From Sphingomonas abaci (lineage in GTDB: Bacteria; Pseudomonadota; Alphaproteobacteria; Sphingomonadales; Sphingomonadaceae), in contig NZ_JACHNY010000006.1 of NCBI RefSeq assembly GCF_014199625.1, positions 1-64,000 of the forward strand: 64,000 nt of DNA, in the 5' to 3' direction. Below, piece after piece: positions 56,094-64,000 of the stretch (position 1 is its first letter; each line of letters opens with the position of its first letter). The position numbers and the translations under genes were made by a program. The notes beneath the pieces were generated by a model. It saw only the letters and a list, made by a program, of their open reading frames with translations, did not search any database and was not told the origin of the DNA.

Positions 56094-56110
56094 CGGTTGC
56101 GGAGCGCATC

Positions 56111-57631
56111 ATGACCGCCGCCGCCATCCGGAGCGTCGTCATCGTCGGCGGCGGCAGCGCCGGCTGGATGGCGGCGGCGGCGCTGTCGCGCTTCCTGCCG
56201 CCGGGCACCGCGATCCGGCTGATCGAGTCCGACGCGATCGGCACGGTCGGCGTCGGGGAGGCGACGATCCCCCAGCTCCGCCTGTTCAACCAGTCGTTGG
56301 GGATCGACGAGGCCGCCTTCGTCCGCGCGACGGGCGGCAGCTTCAAGCTGGGCATCCGCTTCGACGGCTGGTCCGGGCCGGGCAGCCGCTACATTCACGC
56401 CTTCGGCACGATCGGCCGGGCTGCAGGGCTGCTCCCCTTCCATCATTACTGGCTCGCGCATCATCAAAGCGGCGGCACGACCGACCTCTGGGAGTGTTCG
56501 GCAAGCGCGCGCGCGGCGCGGGCGGACCGGTTCGCCCCCGATCCCGGCCGCCCCAACCTGCCGAGCGGCCTCGCCTGGGCCTATCATTTCGACGCGGGCC
56601 TCTATGCGGCCTTTCTGCGCCGCCACGCCGAGGCGCGCGGGGTCGAACGGATCGAGGGGCGCGTCGTCGGCGTCGAGCGCGACGGCGAAACCGGCCATGT
56701 CGCCGCCGTCCGGCTGGCGGGCGAGCGAGCGGTCGCAGGCGACCTCTTCATCGACTGTTCCGGCTTTCGCGGCCTCCTGATCGAGGAGACGTTGGGCAGC
56801 GGCTTCGACAACTGGTCGGCGCACCTGCCCTGCGACCGGGCGCTGGCGGTGCCGACCGAACGCACCGCACCGCTCCATCCCTTCACCTGCGCCACCGCCC
56901 GCGAGGCCGGCTGGCAATGGCGCATCCCGCTCCAGCATCGCACCGGCAACGGACTGGTCTATGCATCCAACCATCTGTCCGACGATGCCGCGGCCGCGCT
57001 GCTGCTCGCGCATCTGGACGGCCGGCCGCTCGCCGATCCCCGACCGCTACGCTTCACCACCGGCCGGCGCCGCCGAGCCTGGATGGGCAATTGCGTCGCC
57101 CTGGGGCTCGCCGCCGGCTTCATGGAGCCGCTGGAATCGACCAGCATCCATCTGGTCCAGTCGGGCATCGCGCGGCTGCTGGAATTCTGGCCCGACCGCC
57201 GCTTCGCGCCGCAGGGCATCGCCGCCTTCAACCAGCGCAGCGAAGCCGAATGGCTGGCGATCCGCGACGCGCTGATCCTCCACTACCACGCCAATGCGCG
57301 CGACGAAGCCTTTTGGCGCGAACGCCGCGCAGCCGCGATCCCCGACAGCCTGGCCGAGCGGATCGCGCTGTTCCGCGAGTCCGGCCGCATCCTGCGCCAT
57401 GGCGACGAGCTGTTCACCGAAATCGGCTGGCTCCAGATCCTGATCGGGCAAGGCGTGGTGCCGCAGGCCCATTCGCCGCTGGTCGCCGCCCTGCCCCTGG
57501 CCGAGCGCGAGGCGCTGGTCGCGATCGCCGCCCGCCATGCCGAGGCGGTCGCCGCCCGCCTGCCCGACCATGCCGACTTCGTGGCGCGCCACTGCGCCGC
57601 CCCGCCCCCTACCGAAAGCCGAACCGCATGA
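56111..57631 (+). CDS. Flavin-dependent tryptophan-halogenase family protein
   Basis: This 506-residue FADH2-dependent oxidoreductase is of the PrnA/RebH fold. The flavin-binding GGGSAGWMAA is near residues 13-22, and VGVGEATIP lies near 46-54. Lys79 in SFKLGIRF falls at the same number as the catalytic Lys79 of PrnA. The signature WxWxIP is at 268-273, and Glu342 in EPLESTS matches the second catalytic residue. It therefore looks competent for halogenation. The neighbours are carbohydrate genes, and no flavin reductase or indole pathway is nearby, so the substrate is unknown. Its stop overlaps the GH13 start (ATGA). Confidence 0.88.
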   Translation: MTAAAIRSVVIVGGGSAGWMAAAALSRFLPPGTAIRLIESDAIGTVGVGEATIPQLRLFNQSLGIDEAAFVRATGGSFKLGIRFDGWSGPGSRYIHAFGTIGRAAGLLPFHHYWLAHHQSGGTTDLWECSASARAARADRFAPDPGRPNLPSGLAWAYHFDAGLYAAFLRRHAEARGVERIEGRVVGVERDGETGHVAAVRLAGERAVAGDLFIDCSGFRGLLIEETLGSGFDNWSAHLPCDRALAVPTERTAPLHPFTCATAREAGWQWRIPLQHRTGNGLVYASNHLSDDAAAALLLAHLDGRPLADPRPLRFTTGRRRRAWMGNCVALGLAAGFMEPLESTSIHLVQSGIARLLEFWPDRRFAPQGIAAFNQRSEAEWLAIRDALILHYHANARDEAFWRERRAAAIPDSLAERIALFRESGRILRHGDELFTEIGWLQILIGQGVVPQAHSPLVAALPLAEREALVAIAARHAEAVAARLPDHADFVARHCAAPPPTESRTA

Positions 57632-59427
57632 AGACCGCCCTGCTCGCCGCCGCCGCTGCCCTTGCAAGCTGGGTCGCTCCCGCCATCGCGCAGGAGTATC
57701 GCCAGCGCCTGCCGCAGGACGAGGTCATCTATTTCGTGCTGCCCGACCGGTTCGACAATGGCGATCCCGGCAACGATCGCGGCGGCCTGTCCGGCGACCG
57801 GCTGGCGACCGGCTTCGATCCGACCGCCAAGGGCTTCTACCATGGCGGCGACCTGAAGGGGCTGATCCGCCGGCTCGACTATATCCAGGGCCTGGGCGCG
57901 ACCGCGCTCTGGGTCGGGCCGATCTTCCGGAACAAGCCGGTGCAAGGCGCCAAGGGGCAGGAATCCGCCGGCTATCATGGCTATTGGATCACCGACTTCA
58001 CCCGCGTCGACCCGCATTTCGGTACCGAGGCCGATTTCCGCGCGCTGGTCGATGCGGCCCATGCGCGGGGGATGAAGGTCTATATGGACATCATCGCCAA
58101 CCACACCGCCGACGTGATCCAGTATCGCGAGTGCGGTGAGGGCAAGCCGTGCCCGTACCGGGACCGCGCCACCTATCCCTATCAACGGAAAGGCGGCGTG
58201 GCCGGCCGGCCGATCAACCCCGGCTTCCGGGGTGACGATGTGCAGACGCCGGAGAATTTCGCGCGGCTGACCGATCCGACCTGGGCCTACACCCCCTACG
58301 TCCCCGCCGCCGAGCGGCAGGTGAAGGTGCCGGCCTGGCTCAACGACCCGATCTATTATCATAATCGCGGCGACTCGCTGTTCCGCACCGAAAGCTCGCA
58401 AAGCGGCGATTTCTCTGGGCTGGACGACCTGATGACCGAGAATCCGCGCGTCATCGCGGGGATGATCGACATCTATGGCGGGTGGATCGACCGGTTCGGC
58501 ATCGACGGCTTCCGCATCGACACCGCCAAGCATGTGAACCCCGAATTCTGGCGGAGCTTCGTGCCAGCGATGCAGGCGCGCGCTGCCGCGCGCGGCATTC
58601 CCCACTTCCACATCTTCGGCGAGGTCACGGCGGGGATGGAGCCGGGCTATCTGGCCCGCTGGACGAAGATCGCCGGCTATCCGGCGGTGCTCGACTTCGC
58701 CTTCCAGAATGCGGTCATGCAGGTCGTGGCGGAGAACAAGCCGACCAGCGTCATGGCCGACCTGTTCGAGGGCGACGTGCTCTACGCCAAGGGCGAGGCG
58801 ACCGCCGAGATCCTGCCGACCTTCCTCGGCAACCACGACCAGGGTCGCTTCGCGCGCTGGGTACGGCTGGCCAATCCCGCCGCGTCGGACGCGGAGGTGC
58901 TGAAGCGCGTCGAACTGGGCCATGCCATGCTGCTGACCTTGCGTGGCGTGCCGACGCTCTATTCGGGCGACGAACAGGGGTTCGCCGGCGACGGCAACGA
59001 CCAGGATGCGCGCGAGGACCTGTTCGCCAGCCGGGTCGCCAGCTACAACGACAATCGCCTGGTCGGCACGACGCGCACGACCGCCGAGGACAATTTCCAC
59101 CCCGACCATCCGCTCTACCGGGCCATTGCGATCCTTGCGCGCCTCCGCACCGCCACCCCGGCGCTGACCCGCGGCCGCCAGGTGACGCGCCAGCGCGGCG
59201 ACGGCCCCGGCCTGTTCGCCGTCTCACGCTTCGATCCACGCGACGGGCACGAGGTGGTGATCGCCTTCAACACCGCCCCCACGCCGATCAGCCAGGCGGT
59301 GCAGATCGAGACGGCCTCCACCCGCTTCGCGACGCTGGCCGGCGCATGCCCGGCGACGGCAGCCGCGCCGGGCAGTCTGACCGTGACGTTGCCGGCCTTC
59401 GGTTATGCAATGTGTTCGGCGCGATAA
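57628..59427 (+). CDS. Secreted GH13 alpha-amylase-family hydrolase
   Basis: This 599-residue enzyme hydrolyses alpha-glucans such as maltodextrin, probably in the periplasm. The signal peptide ends APAIAQ. The four GH13 regions are DIIANHT, GFRIDTAKH (nucleophile Asp), HIFGEV (acid/base Glu) and FLGNHDQGR. A C-terminal beta domain ends the protein. Cys pairs such as ECGEGKPCPY suggest disulfides. It is the last gene of the receptor operon and overlaps the halogenase. Exact bond specificity cannot be read. Confidence 0.92.
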   Translation: MKTALLAAAAALASWVAPAIAQEYRQRLPQDEVIYFVLPDRFDNGDPGNDRGGLSGDRLATGFDPTAKGFYHGGDLKGLIRRLDYIQGLGATALWVGPIFRNKPVQGAKGQESAGYHGYWITDFTRVDPHFGTEADFRALVDAAHARGMKVYMDIIANHTADVIQYRECGEGKPCPYRDRATYPYQRKGGVAGRPINPGFRGDDVQTPENFARLTDPTWAYTPYVPAAERQVKVPAWLNDPIYYHNRGDSLFRTESSQSGDFSGLDDLMTENPRVIAGMIDIYGGWIDRFGIDGFRIDTAKHVNPEFWRSFVPAMQARAAARGIPHFHIFGEVTAGMEPGYLARWTKIAGYPAVLDFAFQNAVMQVVAENKPTSVMADLFEGDVLYAKGEATAEILPTFLGNHDQGRFARWVRLANPAASDAEVLKRVELGHAMLLTLRGVPTLYSGDEQGFAGDGNDQDAREDLFASRVASYNDNRLVGTTRTTAEDNFHPDHPLYRAIAILARLRTATPALTRGRQVTRQRGDGPGLFAVSRFDPRDGHEVVIAFNTAPTPISQAVQIETASTRFATLAGACPATAAAPGSLTVTLPAFGYAMCSAR

Positions 59428-59624
59428 GGAGGCCACAGCGAATGCCGCCTTTGGCAGCAAGCGAAAATATTTTTGCTTTTCCGCCCGTATATCTTCTCTT
59501 TCGATATCAGGATCATGGGCAATTCGTCTACGACAGCTATCGACCGCAACCTACGACTTCGCGAACAATCACAGTGGCAAATGGAGGCATCTGCGGGGTT
59601 GTACGTATAGTCGGCCTTTGATTA

Positions 59625-59637
59625 ACCAAATATTGGT
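59625..59637. promoter_or_regulatory. Palindrome upstream of the PEP-CTERM gene
   Basis: ACCAA and TTGGT flank ATA, a perfect inverted repeat 36-48 bp before the ATG. The surrounding 245 bp are AT-richer than average and hold no gene. It may be an operator; nothing identifies the regulator. Confidence 0.3.
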
Positions 59638-59672
59638 CGCCCTATCAATCACCGGAGATATAGGTAGCGATC

Positions 59673-60293
59673 ATGAAGAGATTAATCTATGCCGTCGCAA
59701 TTGCATTGACTGTCATGGGCATCAGCAGCGACGCCACGGCCGCATCTTCACTCCGCCTTGCGCGCTATACGAACATCCCAGACAACGATTATTTTCCAAG
59801 TTCGGATACCATCACGCGAGAGCGTGCTTTGATCGCCGCGATGCGACCGGCATCCGTCAGCGAAATCATCGTACCCGCCAGTGGCTTCAGTACAAACCTG
59901 AACCTTTTCGAGGCCGCAATTTACTCCGGTAAGATTAATATCGATCAATCCGGCACATATACCTTCGCGGTTCGCGGCGACGATGCGGCCCGGATCAGCA
60001 TCGATGGCCGCGCCATTGTCGAAGCGACCTTCCATAACTACCCAACCATCCGCCTGCCTTCCACCGCCTCGCTCTACCTCGCGGCCGGCAGCTATGACTT
60101 CGAGGCCTTCACCTACCAGTTGACGGGCAATCAATGGTTCACCACCTCGGTGACCGGCGGGCCGACCGCCGTCAGCTTCTCGGCCGCCGCCGTGCCGGAG
60201 CCGGCGACCTGGGCGATGATGCTGGTCGGCTTCGCCATGGTGGCGAGCGCGGGCCGCTATCGTCGTCGCGCGACCAGCGTCGCCTTCGCCTGA
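59673..60293 (+). CDS. PEPxxWA-CTERM protein with PA14-like domain
   Basis: This 206-residue secreted protein has a signal peptide near 1-23 (ending ATA). A beta domain with IDQSGTYTFAVRGDDAARISIDG follows, resembling the PA14 carbohydrate-binding fold. The C-terminal sorting signal is VPEPATWAMMLVGFAMV plus RYRRR. The C-terminus closely matches that of the protein at 7495-8112, but the N-terminal domains differ. The first half is less GC-rich than its neighbours. Exosortase genes are not in the window. It probably ends up at the cell surface or in exopolysaccharide. Confidence 0.85.
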   Translation: MKRLIYAVAIALTVMGISSDATAASSLRLARYTNIPDNDYFPSSDTITRERALIAAMRPASVSEIIVPASGFSTNLNLFEAAIYSGKINIDQSGTYTFAVRGDDAARISIDGRAIVEATFHNYPTIRLPSTASLYLAAGSYDFEAFTYQLTGNQWFTTSVTGGPTAVSFSAAAVPEPATWAMMLVGFAMVASAGRYRRRATSVAFA

Positions 60294-60336
60294 TCCAAGC
60301 CGGGAGCGTCCGCAGCGAGCGACGCCCCCTCGTCCA

Positions 60337-62508
60337 TCAGTTCGCCGTGAAGCCGCGCTTGGCCAGCAGGGCCTCGATCGCCGGATCGCGGCCCCGGAAG
60401 GCGCGATACGCCTCGGCCCGGTCGGTTTCGTTGCCGGTCGACAGCAGGATGCGCGCGAAGCGGTCCGCCGTTGCCTTGTCCCAGGGGCTGCCCGCCTCCT
60501 CGAACGCGGCGAAGGTGTCCGCGTCCATCGTCTCCGACCACAGGTAGCTGTAGTAGCCGGCCGAATAGGAGTCGGAGGAGAAGAGGTGATTGAACTGCGG
60601 CAGGCGGTGCCGCATCACCAGCTCAGTCGGCATGCCGATGTCCTTCAGCGTGGTCGACTCGAACTTGGCCGGGTCGACGATGCCGTCGGGCAGCGTGTGC
60701 AGCTTCATGTCGACGATCGCCGAGGACAGATATTCGGTCGTGGCGAAGCCCTGGTTGAAGGTCTTCGACGCCTCGATCTTGTCGAGCAAGGCCTGCGGCA
60801 TCGGCTGCTTGGTCTGATAGTGGCGCGCGTACTTGTCCAGCACGTCGCGGGTCAGCAGCCAATGCTCGTTCACCTGGCTGGGATATTCCACGAAGTCGCG
60901 CGGCGTGCCGGCCAGACCGGGATAATAGACGTTCTGCAACATCGCATGGATGGCATGGCCGAACTCGTGAAACAGCGTCTGCGCATCGTCCAGGCTGATC
61001 AGGATCGGCTCGCCGGGCGCGCCCTTGGCGAAATTGTTGTTGTTGGACGACAGCACCATCTGCGCCGGCGCCAGCCCGCGCTGGCCGCGATAGGTATTCG
61101 CCCATGCGCCGGACCGCTTGCCGGTGCGCGCGAAATCGTCGCGGTAGAACAGGCCGACCTCCTGCCCGTTCCGCGTGACGTGCCAGACGCGCATGTTCGG
61201 CTCGAACACCGGCACCGTCCCGGTGATCTCCTTGAACTCCAACCCATAGAGCCGGTTGGCGGCGTAGAGCGATCCCTGGATGATGTTGTTGAGCTCGAAA
61301 TACGGTTTCAACTGCGCCTGATCGAGGTCGTAGCGCGCCTTGCGCACCTTCTCCTGGTAGAAGCGATAGTCCCAGGGTTCGATGCGGATCCCGGCCCCCT
61401 TCTTGCCCGCAGCTTCCCTGTCGGCGATCGCCTGCATGTCGCGGACCTCCTCGGCGACGCGCGCCTTGGCATAGGGCCAGACGCGCATCATCAGCGCCAT
61501 GGCGGCGGCGGGCGACTTGGCCATCGTGTCCTGCATCCGCCAGTCGGCATGGGTCTTGAAGCCGAGCAGATGGGCACGGTCGGCGCGCAGCCGGACGATG
61601 CGCGCGATCGTCGCCTTGGTATCGTTCGAGTCGCCATTGTCGCCGCGCTTCACGAAGGCGCGCCACACCTGCTCGCGCAAGGTCCGATCCTGCGCGAAGG
61701 TCAGCACCGGATCGACCGCCGAACGGGTGTTGACGATCGCCCACCCCTGCTGCCCGCGCTCCTGCGCCGCGGCGCGGGCCACTGCCCGGACACTATCGGG
61801 CAAGCCGGCCAGCCGTGCCTCGTCGGTGACGATTGTCGCCGTGCCCTCGTCCGCCAGCAGGCGCCGCGAGAATTCGGAGAAGGCGACCGCCAGATCCTGG
61901 TTGAAGGCGGAAAGCGCCGTCTTCTGCGCGGCGTTCAGCTTCGCACCCTGGCGGACGAAGCTGTCATAGGTGCGGGTGACCAGCCGCTGCTGCTGCGCGT
62001 CCAGGCCGCTGGTCGCCCGCGCCTTCCAGATCGTCTCGATCCGCGCGAACAGCTTGGGGTTGAAGGTGATCTCGTCCGACGCGGCCGCCAGCTTGGGCGA
62101 CCACTCCCGATCCAGCGCCTGATAGGCGGGATTGTTCATGTTGCCGGTCATCACGCCGAACAGCGTCATGACCCGGCTCAGCCGCTGCCCGGCGAGTTGC
62201 ATCGGCACGAAGGTGTTGGCGAAGGTCGGCGCGGCCGGGTCGTCGGCGATGCGGCGATATTCCGCGCGCCGCTCGGCCAGCGCCGCGGTGAAGGCGCCGG
62301 GGAACAACTCCGGCTTCACCTTGTCCCAGGGCGGCACCCCGCCATAGGGGCCGGTCCAGTCGGCGAGCAGCGGATTGGCGGCGGCATCGGCACGAGCGTT
62401 GGGTGGGGCATCGGCCGGGGCCGGGGCGGTTCGGGCTCCCGGCGCCTGGGCCAGGGCGGAAGAGGCCATCAGGGTGGCGGCACCTGCCACCGTCAGAAAA
62501 TTACGCAT
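60337..62508 (-). CDS. dcp: M3-family peptidyl-dipeptidase
   Basis: This is a 723-residue zinc peptidase with a signal peptide (LTVAGAATLMASSALAQ), so it is periplasmic. The zinc site FHEFGHAIHAML is near residue 515, with the downstream Glu in the next helix. The N-terminal helical domain (PYGGVPPWDKVKPELFPGAF) is typical of Dcp/oligopeptidase A. Length and order are complete. Secreted Dcp homologues release dipeptides from C-termini of peptides. The gene is alone on the minus strand. Confidence 0.92.
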   Translation of the reverse strand: MRNFLTVAGAATLMASSALAQAPGARTAPAPADAPPNARADAAANPLLADWTGPYGGVPPWDKVKPELFPGAFTAALAERRAEYRRIADDPAAPTFANTFVPMQLAGQRLSRVMTLFGVMTGNMNNPAYQALDREWSPKLAAASDEITFNPKLFARIETIWKARATSGLDAQQQRLVTRTYDSFVRQGAKLNAAQKTALSAFNQDLAVAFSEFSRRLLADEGTATIVTDEARLAGLPDSVRAVARAAAQERGQQGWAIVNTRSAVDPVLTFAQDRTLREQVWRAFVKRGDNGDSNDTKATIARIVRLRADRAHLLGFKTHADWRMQDTMAKSPAAAMALMMRVWPYAKARVAEEVRDMQAIADREAAGKKGAGIRIEPWDYRFYQEKVRKARYDLDQAQLKPYFELNNIIQGSLYAANRLYGLEFKEITGTVPVFEPNMRVWHVTRNGQEVGLFYRDDFARTGKRSGAWANTYRGQRGLAPAQMVLSSNNNNFAKGAPGEPILISLDDAQTLFHEFGHAIHAMLQNVYYPGLAGTPRDFVEYPSQVNEHWLLTRDVLDKYARHYQTKQPMPQALLDKIEASKTFNQGFATTEYLSSAIVDMKLHTLPDGIVDPAKFESTTLKDIGMPTELVMRHRLPQFNHLFSSDSYSAGYYSYLWSETMDADTFAAFEEAGSPWDKATADRFARILLSTGNETDRAEAYRAFRGRDPAIEALLAKRGFTAN

Positions 62509-62576
62509 CGTCGGTCAGACACTCCCGGACTGTACACGCCGCCAGCATAGGGACGGAAACGCGCCGGGAAAGCCTC

Positions 62577-63344
62577 TTACGCCGCTCCGGCCAGCGCCTC
62601 CGCCACCTTTTCCGGATGATTGCCATAGAGATAGCCCGGCTCGAACTCGCCGAGCACGCGAAGCTGGGGACGATTGAGGATCGTCACCCGGCCATCCCTG
62701 AACGTCATCAGCTCCTGTTCGCGCAAGGCGCGCAGCACGCGATTGACATGGACGTTGGTCAGCCCGCACGCCTCCGCCAGATCGGCCTGGATCAACGGCA
62801 GCCCATAGGTGCCGCCGCGGCTCAGCCCGACCATCGCAAGACGCTCCTCCAACTCGCAGATCAGGTGCGCGACGCGGCCATCGGCCCCCAGCCGCCCCAA
62901 TCGGAAGATCCACTCGCGGTGCATCGCCGCGTCGAGCAGGGTGGAAAACCAGAGCATCCGTTGCAGCTTCGGACGGGGCGCGAGGATGTCCTCCAGCGCG
63001 CCGTGCTTCCACACCGCCACCTTGACGGGGCCGATCGTCGCGATGTCATGATCCAGCCGTCCCATGGGGAAGCCGTGCAAATCGACGAAGTCGCCGGGCA
63101 CGTGGATGGCGACGAGTTGCCGATGCCCGGCGCGGTCGTCCATGTAGCGGCACAATATACCTTCGAGCAGCAAGGTGCTTTCGACGACCGGTTCGCCGGC
63201 GCGGATCAGCGTCCGCCGGGTCGGCAAGTCGCGAATGGCGCTGACCGAGCGTTCGAGCGCTGCGATATCGTCGGGGTCCATCTGGTCCCGGCGTCGGCCG
63301 AGAAGGAATTTCGCCGTTACCTGCCCGTCCACCAACGCCGTCAC
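62577..63344 (-). CDS. Crp/Fnr-family transcriptional regulator
   Basis: This 255-residue regulator has an N-terminal cyclic-nucleotide-binding-like domain (LIRAGEPVVESTLLLEGIL, VPGDFVDLHGF). A C-terminal winged helix follows, with LAEACGLTNVHVNRVLRAL. No N-terminal cysteine cluster is seen, so it is not an FNR oxygen sensor; the ligand is unknown. I placed the start at GTG 63344, with GGAG a few bases upstream; ATG at MDPDD is a later alternative. It lies between the peptidase and the tRNA gene, with no clear target. Confidence 0.85.
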   Translation of the reverse strand: MTALVDGQVTAKFLLGRRRDQMDPDDIAALERSVSAIRDLPTRRTLIRAGEPVVESTLLLEGILCRYMDDRAGHRQLVAIHVPGDFVDLHGFPMGRLDHDIATIGPVKVAVWKHGALEDILAPRPKLQRMLWFSTLLDAAMHREWIFRLGRLGADGRVAHLICELEERLAMVGLSRGGTYGLPLIQADLAEACGLTNVHVNRVLRALREQELMTFRDGRVTILNRPQLRVLGEFEPGYLYGNHPEKVAEALAGAA

Positions 63345-63478
63345 GCCTCCGCTGCTCCGACATGGCAAACGGCGAAGTGCCCGCTTCTGTTCCGCTGGGG
63401 TAACGACCGCCGTGGCGGCCGCGCCAAGCCGGTTGATTTCACCTCCCGGCGGGCCTAATCCGAGCGCCGTCCGGCACG

Positions 63479-63555
63479 GATCCCGTAGCTCAGCAGGATA
63501 GAGCGTCCGCCTCCTAAGCGGAAGGCCCCCGGTTCGAATCCGGGCGGGATCACCA
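63479..63555 (+). tRNA. tRNA-Arg (anticodon CCU)
   Basis: This is a full cloverleaf of 77 nt. The acceptor GATCCCG pairs with CGGGATC, the D stem is GCTC/GAGC and the anticodon stem TCCGC/GCGGA. The loop CTCCTAA gives anticodon CCU. The T arm is CCCGG-TTCGAAT-CCGGG, and the 3' ACCA is encoded. It reads AGG arginine codons, which are rare in such GC-rich genomes. Confidence 0.95.
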
Positions 63556-63731
63556 GCGGCTGGCGCGACCTGACGGCCGGTGTGGCTGATCGTTTGTGAG
63601 ACTTGGCCAACGATCGGGCAACCGGGCCGAGGGGGTCGCCCGCCGGGTGCTTCGCCTCGCCACAGGCCAGGGTGGATGGCGCTTTCTAGACGACAGACGC
63701 GATCGCCGGCGACGTCATCCAAACGGCGAGA

Positions 63732-64000
63732 TTAGTCCTGCGCCGCCGGGCCGTCAGTCGACACCGGGATTTGATGCACGCTCGCCGATTGCGAGGCCAG
63801 CAGATAGTCGGCGGTGGTCAGGAACGGGATCGGGTTGACCGCATGCCCGTCGATGCGGACCTCGTAATGGAGGTGTGGGCCGGTCGAACGACCGGTCGAG
63901 CCCATCAGCGCGATCAGCTGGCCGCGGTGGACGCGGGCACCGTTCTGCACGATGATTTTCGAGAGATGGCCATAGCGGGTGGCGATGCCCTTGCCATGGT
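63732..64000 (-). CDS. M23-family metallopeptidase, partial at window end
   Basis: Only the C-terminal 89 codons are in the window. They contain HGKGIATRYGHLSKI, GQLIALMGSTGRSTGPHLHYE and VNPIPFL, which are the LytM/M23 motifs. HxH in PHLHYE supplies the second set of zinc ligands. M23 enzymes cleave peptidoglycan cross-links or act as their activators in the envelope. The N-terminal part and start lie beyond position 64000. Confidence 0.92.
   Translation of the reverse strand, partial: HGKGIATRYGHLSKIIVQNGARVHRGQLIALMGSTGRSTGPHLHYEVRIDGHAVNPIPFLTTADYLLASQSASVHQIPVSTDGPAAQD

Noticed and set aside
56111..57631. Halogenase lacking its catalytic lysine
   Set aside because: I first aligned the second position of the SFKLGIRF segment and saw Arg. 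Counting residues shows that Lys79 is the lysine in SFK, matching PrnA Lys79, so the site is intact.

Overview
The window looks like a chromosomal segment of a sphingomonad (Sphingomonas or a close relative in the Sphingomonadaceae). I infer this from the high G+C content, large TonB-dependent receptors with the DIVVTG plug motif, two PEPxxWA-CTERM proteins, a fused CysNC, and the gene order tsaB-rimI-fur-plsC-miaB-phoH-ybeY-corC. No taxon marker such as 16S rRNA is present, so the assignment is inference.

Layout. 1-3.5 kb is accessory DNA: a left-truncated IS3-family element, an AT-rich gene for a two-helix membrane protein, and a phage remnant holding a cytosine-5 DNA methyltransferase. The methyltransferase gene is also open over almost its whole length in a second reading frame on the same strand. 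3.5-8.1 kb holds a small membrane protein, the sulfate activation operon cysD-cysNC-cysQ and a PEP-CTERM protein. 8.1-12.7 kb, on the minus strand, is radA, cvpA, an IscU-like protein, a Kef-type antiporter and a DUF423 protein. 12.8-22.8 kb, on the plus strand, is a housekeeping run: glycosyltransferase, Nfu, nitroreductase, tsaB, rimI, fur-type regulator, plsC, miaB, phoH, ybeY, corC and a sorbosone dehydrogenase-like protein. 23-31 kb carries a TonB receptor, a chemotaxis transducer and aconitase.

31.4-38.3 kb is a plant-polysaccharide region with two divergent units: esterase / unknown secreted protein / GH43-lectin on the minus strand, and esterase / GH9 on the plus strand. TesB and a short PAS-containing chemotaxis protein follow. 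40.4-45.4 kb is a five-gene minus-strand operon (two SDRs, an APH-type phosphotransferase, a zinc alcohol dehydrogenase and an acyl-CoA dehydrogenase). It faces a regulator made of two fused TetR units, followed by a GST. The phosphotransferase plus acyl-CoA dehydrogenase pair suggests catabolism of a hydroxy-acid. 47.7-50.3 kb is an EF-hand protein with a two-component system.

50.2-59.4 kb is a maltose/alpha-glucan-type locus: MFS transporter, LacI regulator, TonB receptor, a flavin-dependent tryptophan-halogenase homologue and a secreted GH13 amylase. The presumed scheme is uptake of oligosaccharide by the receptor, hydrolysis by GH13, inner-membrane import by the MFS protein and control by LacI; the halogenase's role is unknown. 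The window ends with a second PEP-CTERM protein, an M3 peptidase, a Crp/Fnr regulator, tRNA-Arg(CCU) and the C-terminal part of an M23 peptidase.

The observations most worth a second look are the dual-frame methyltransferase gene, the halogenase in the glucan locus, the phosphotransferase/acyl-CoA dehydrogenase operon with its tandem TetR regulator, and an IscU-like protein that lacks the third cluster cysteine.
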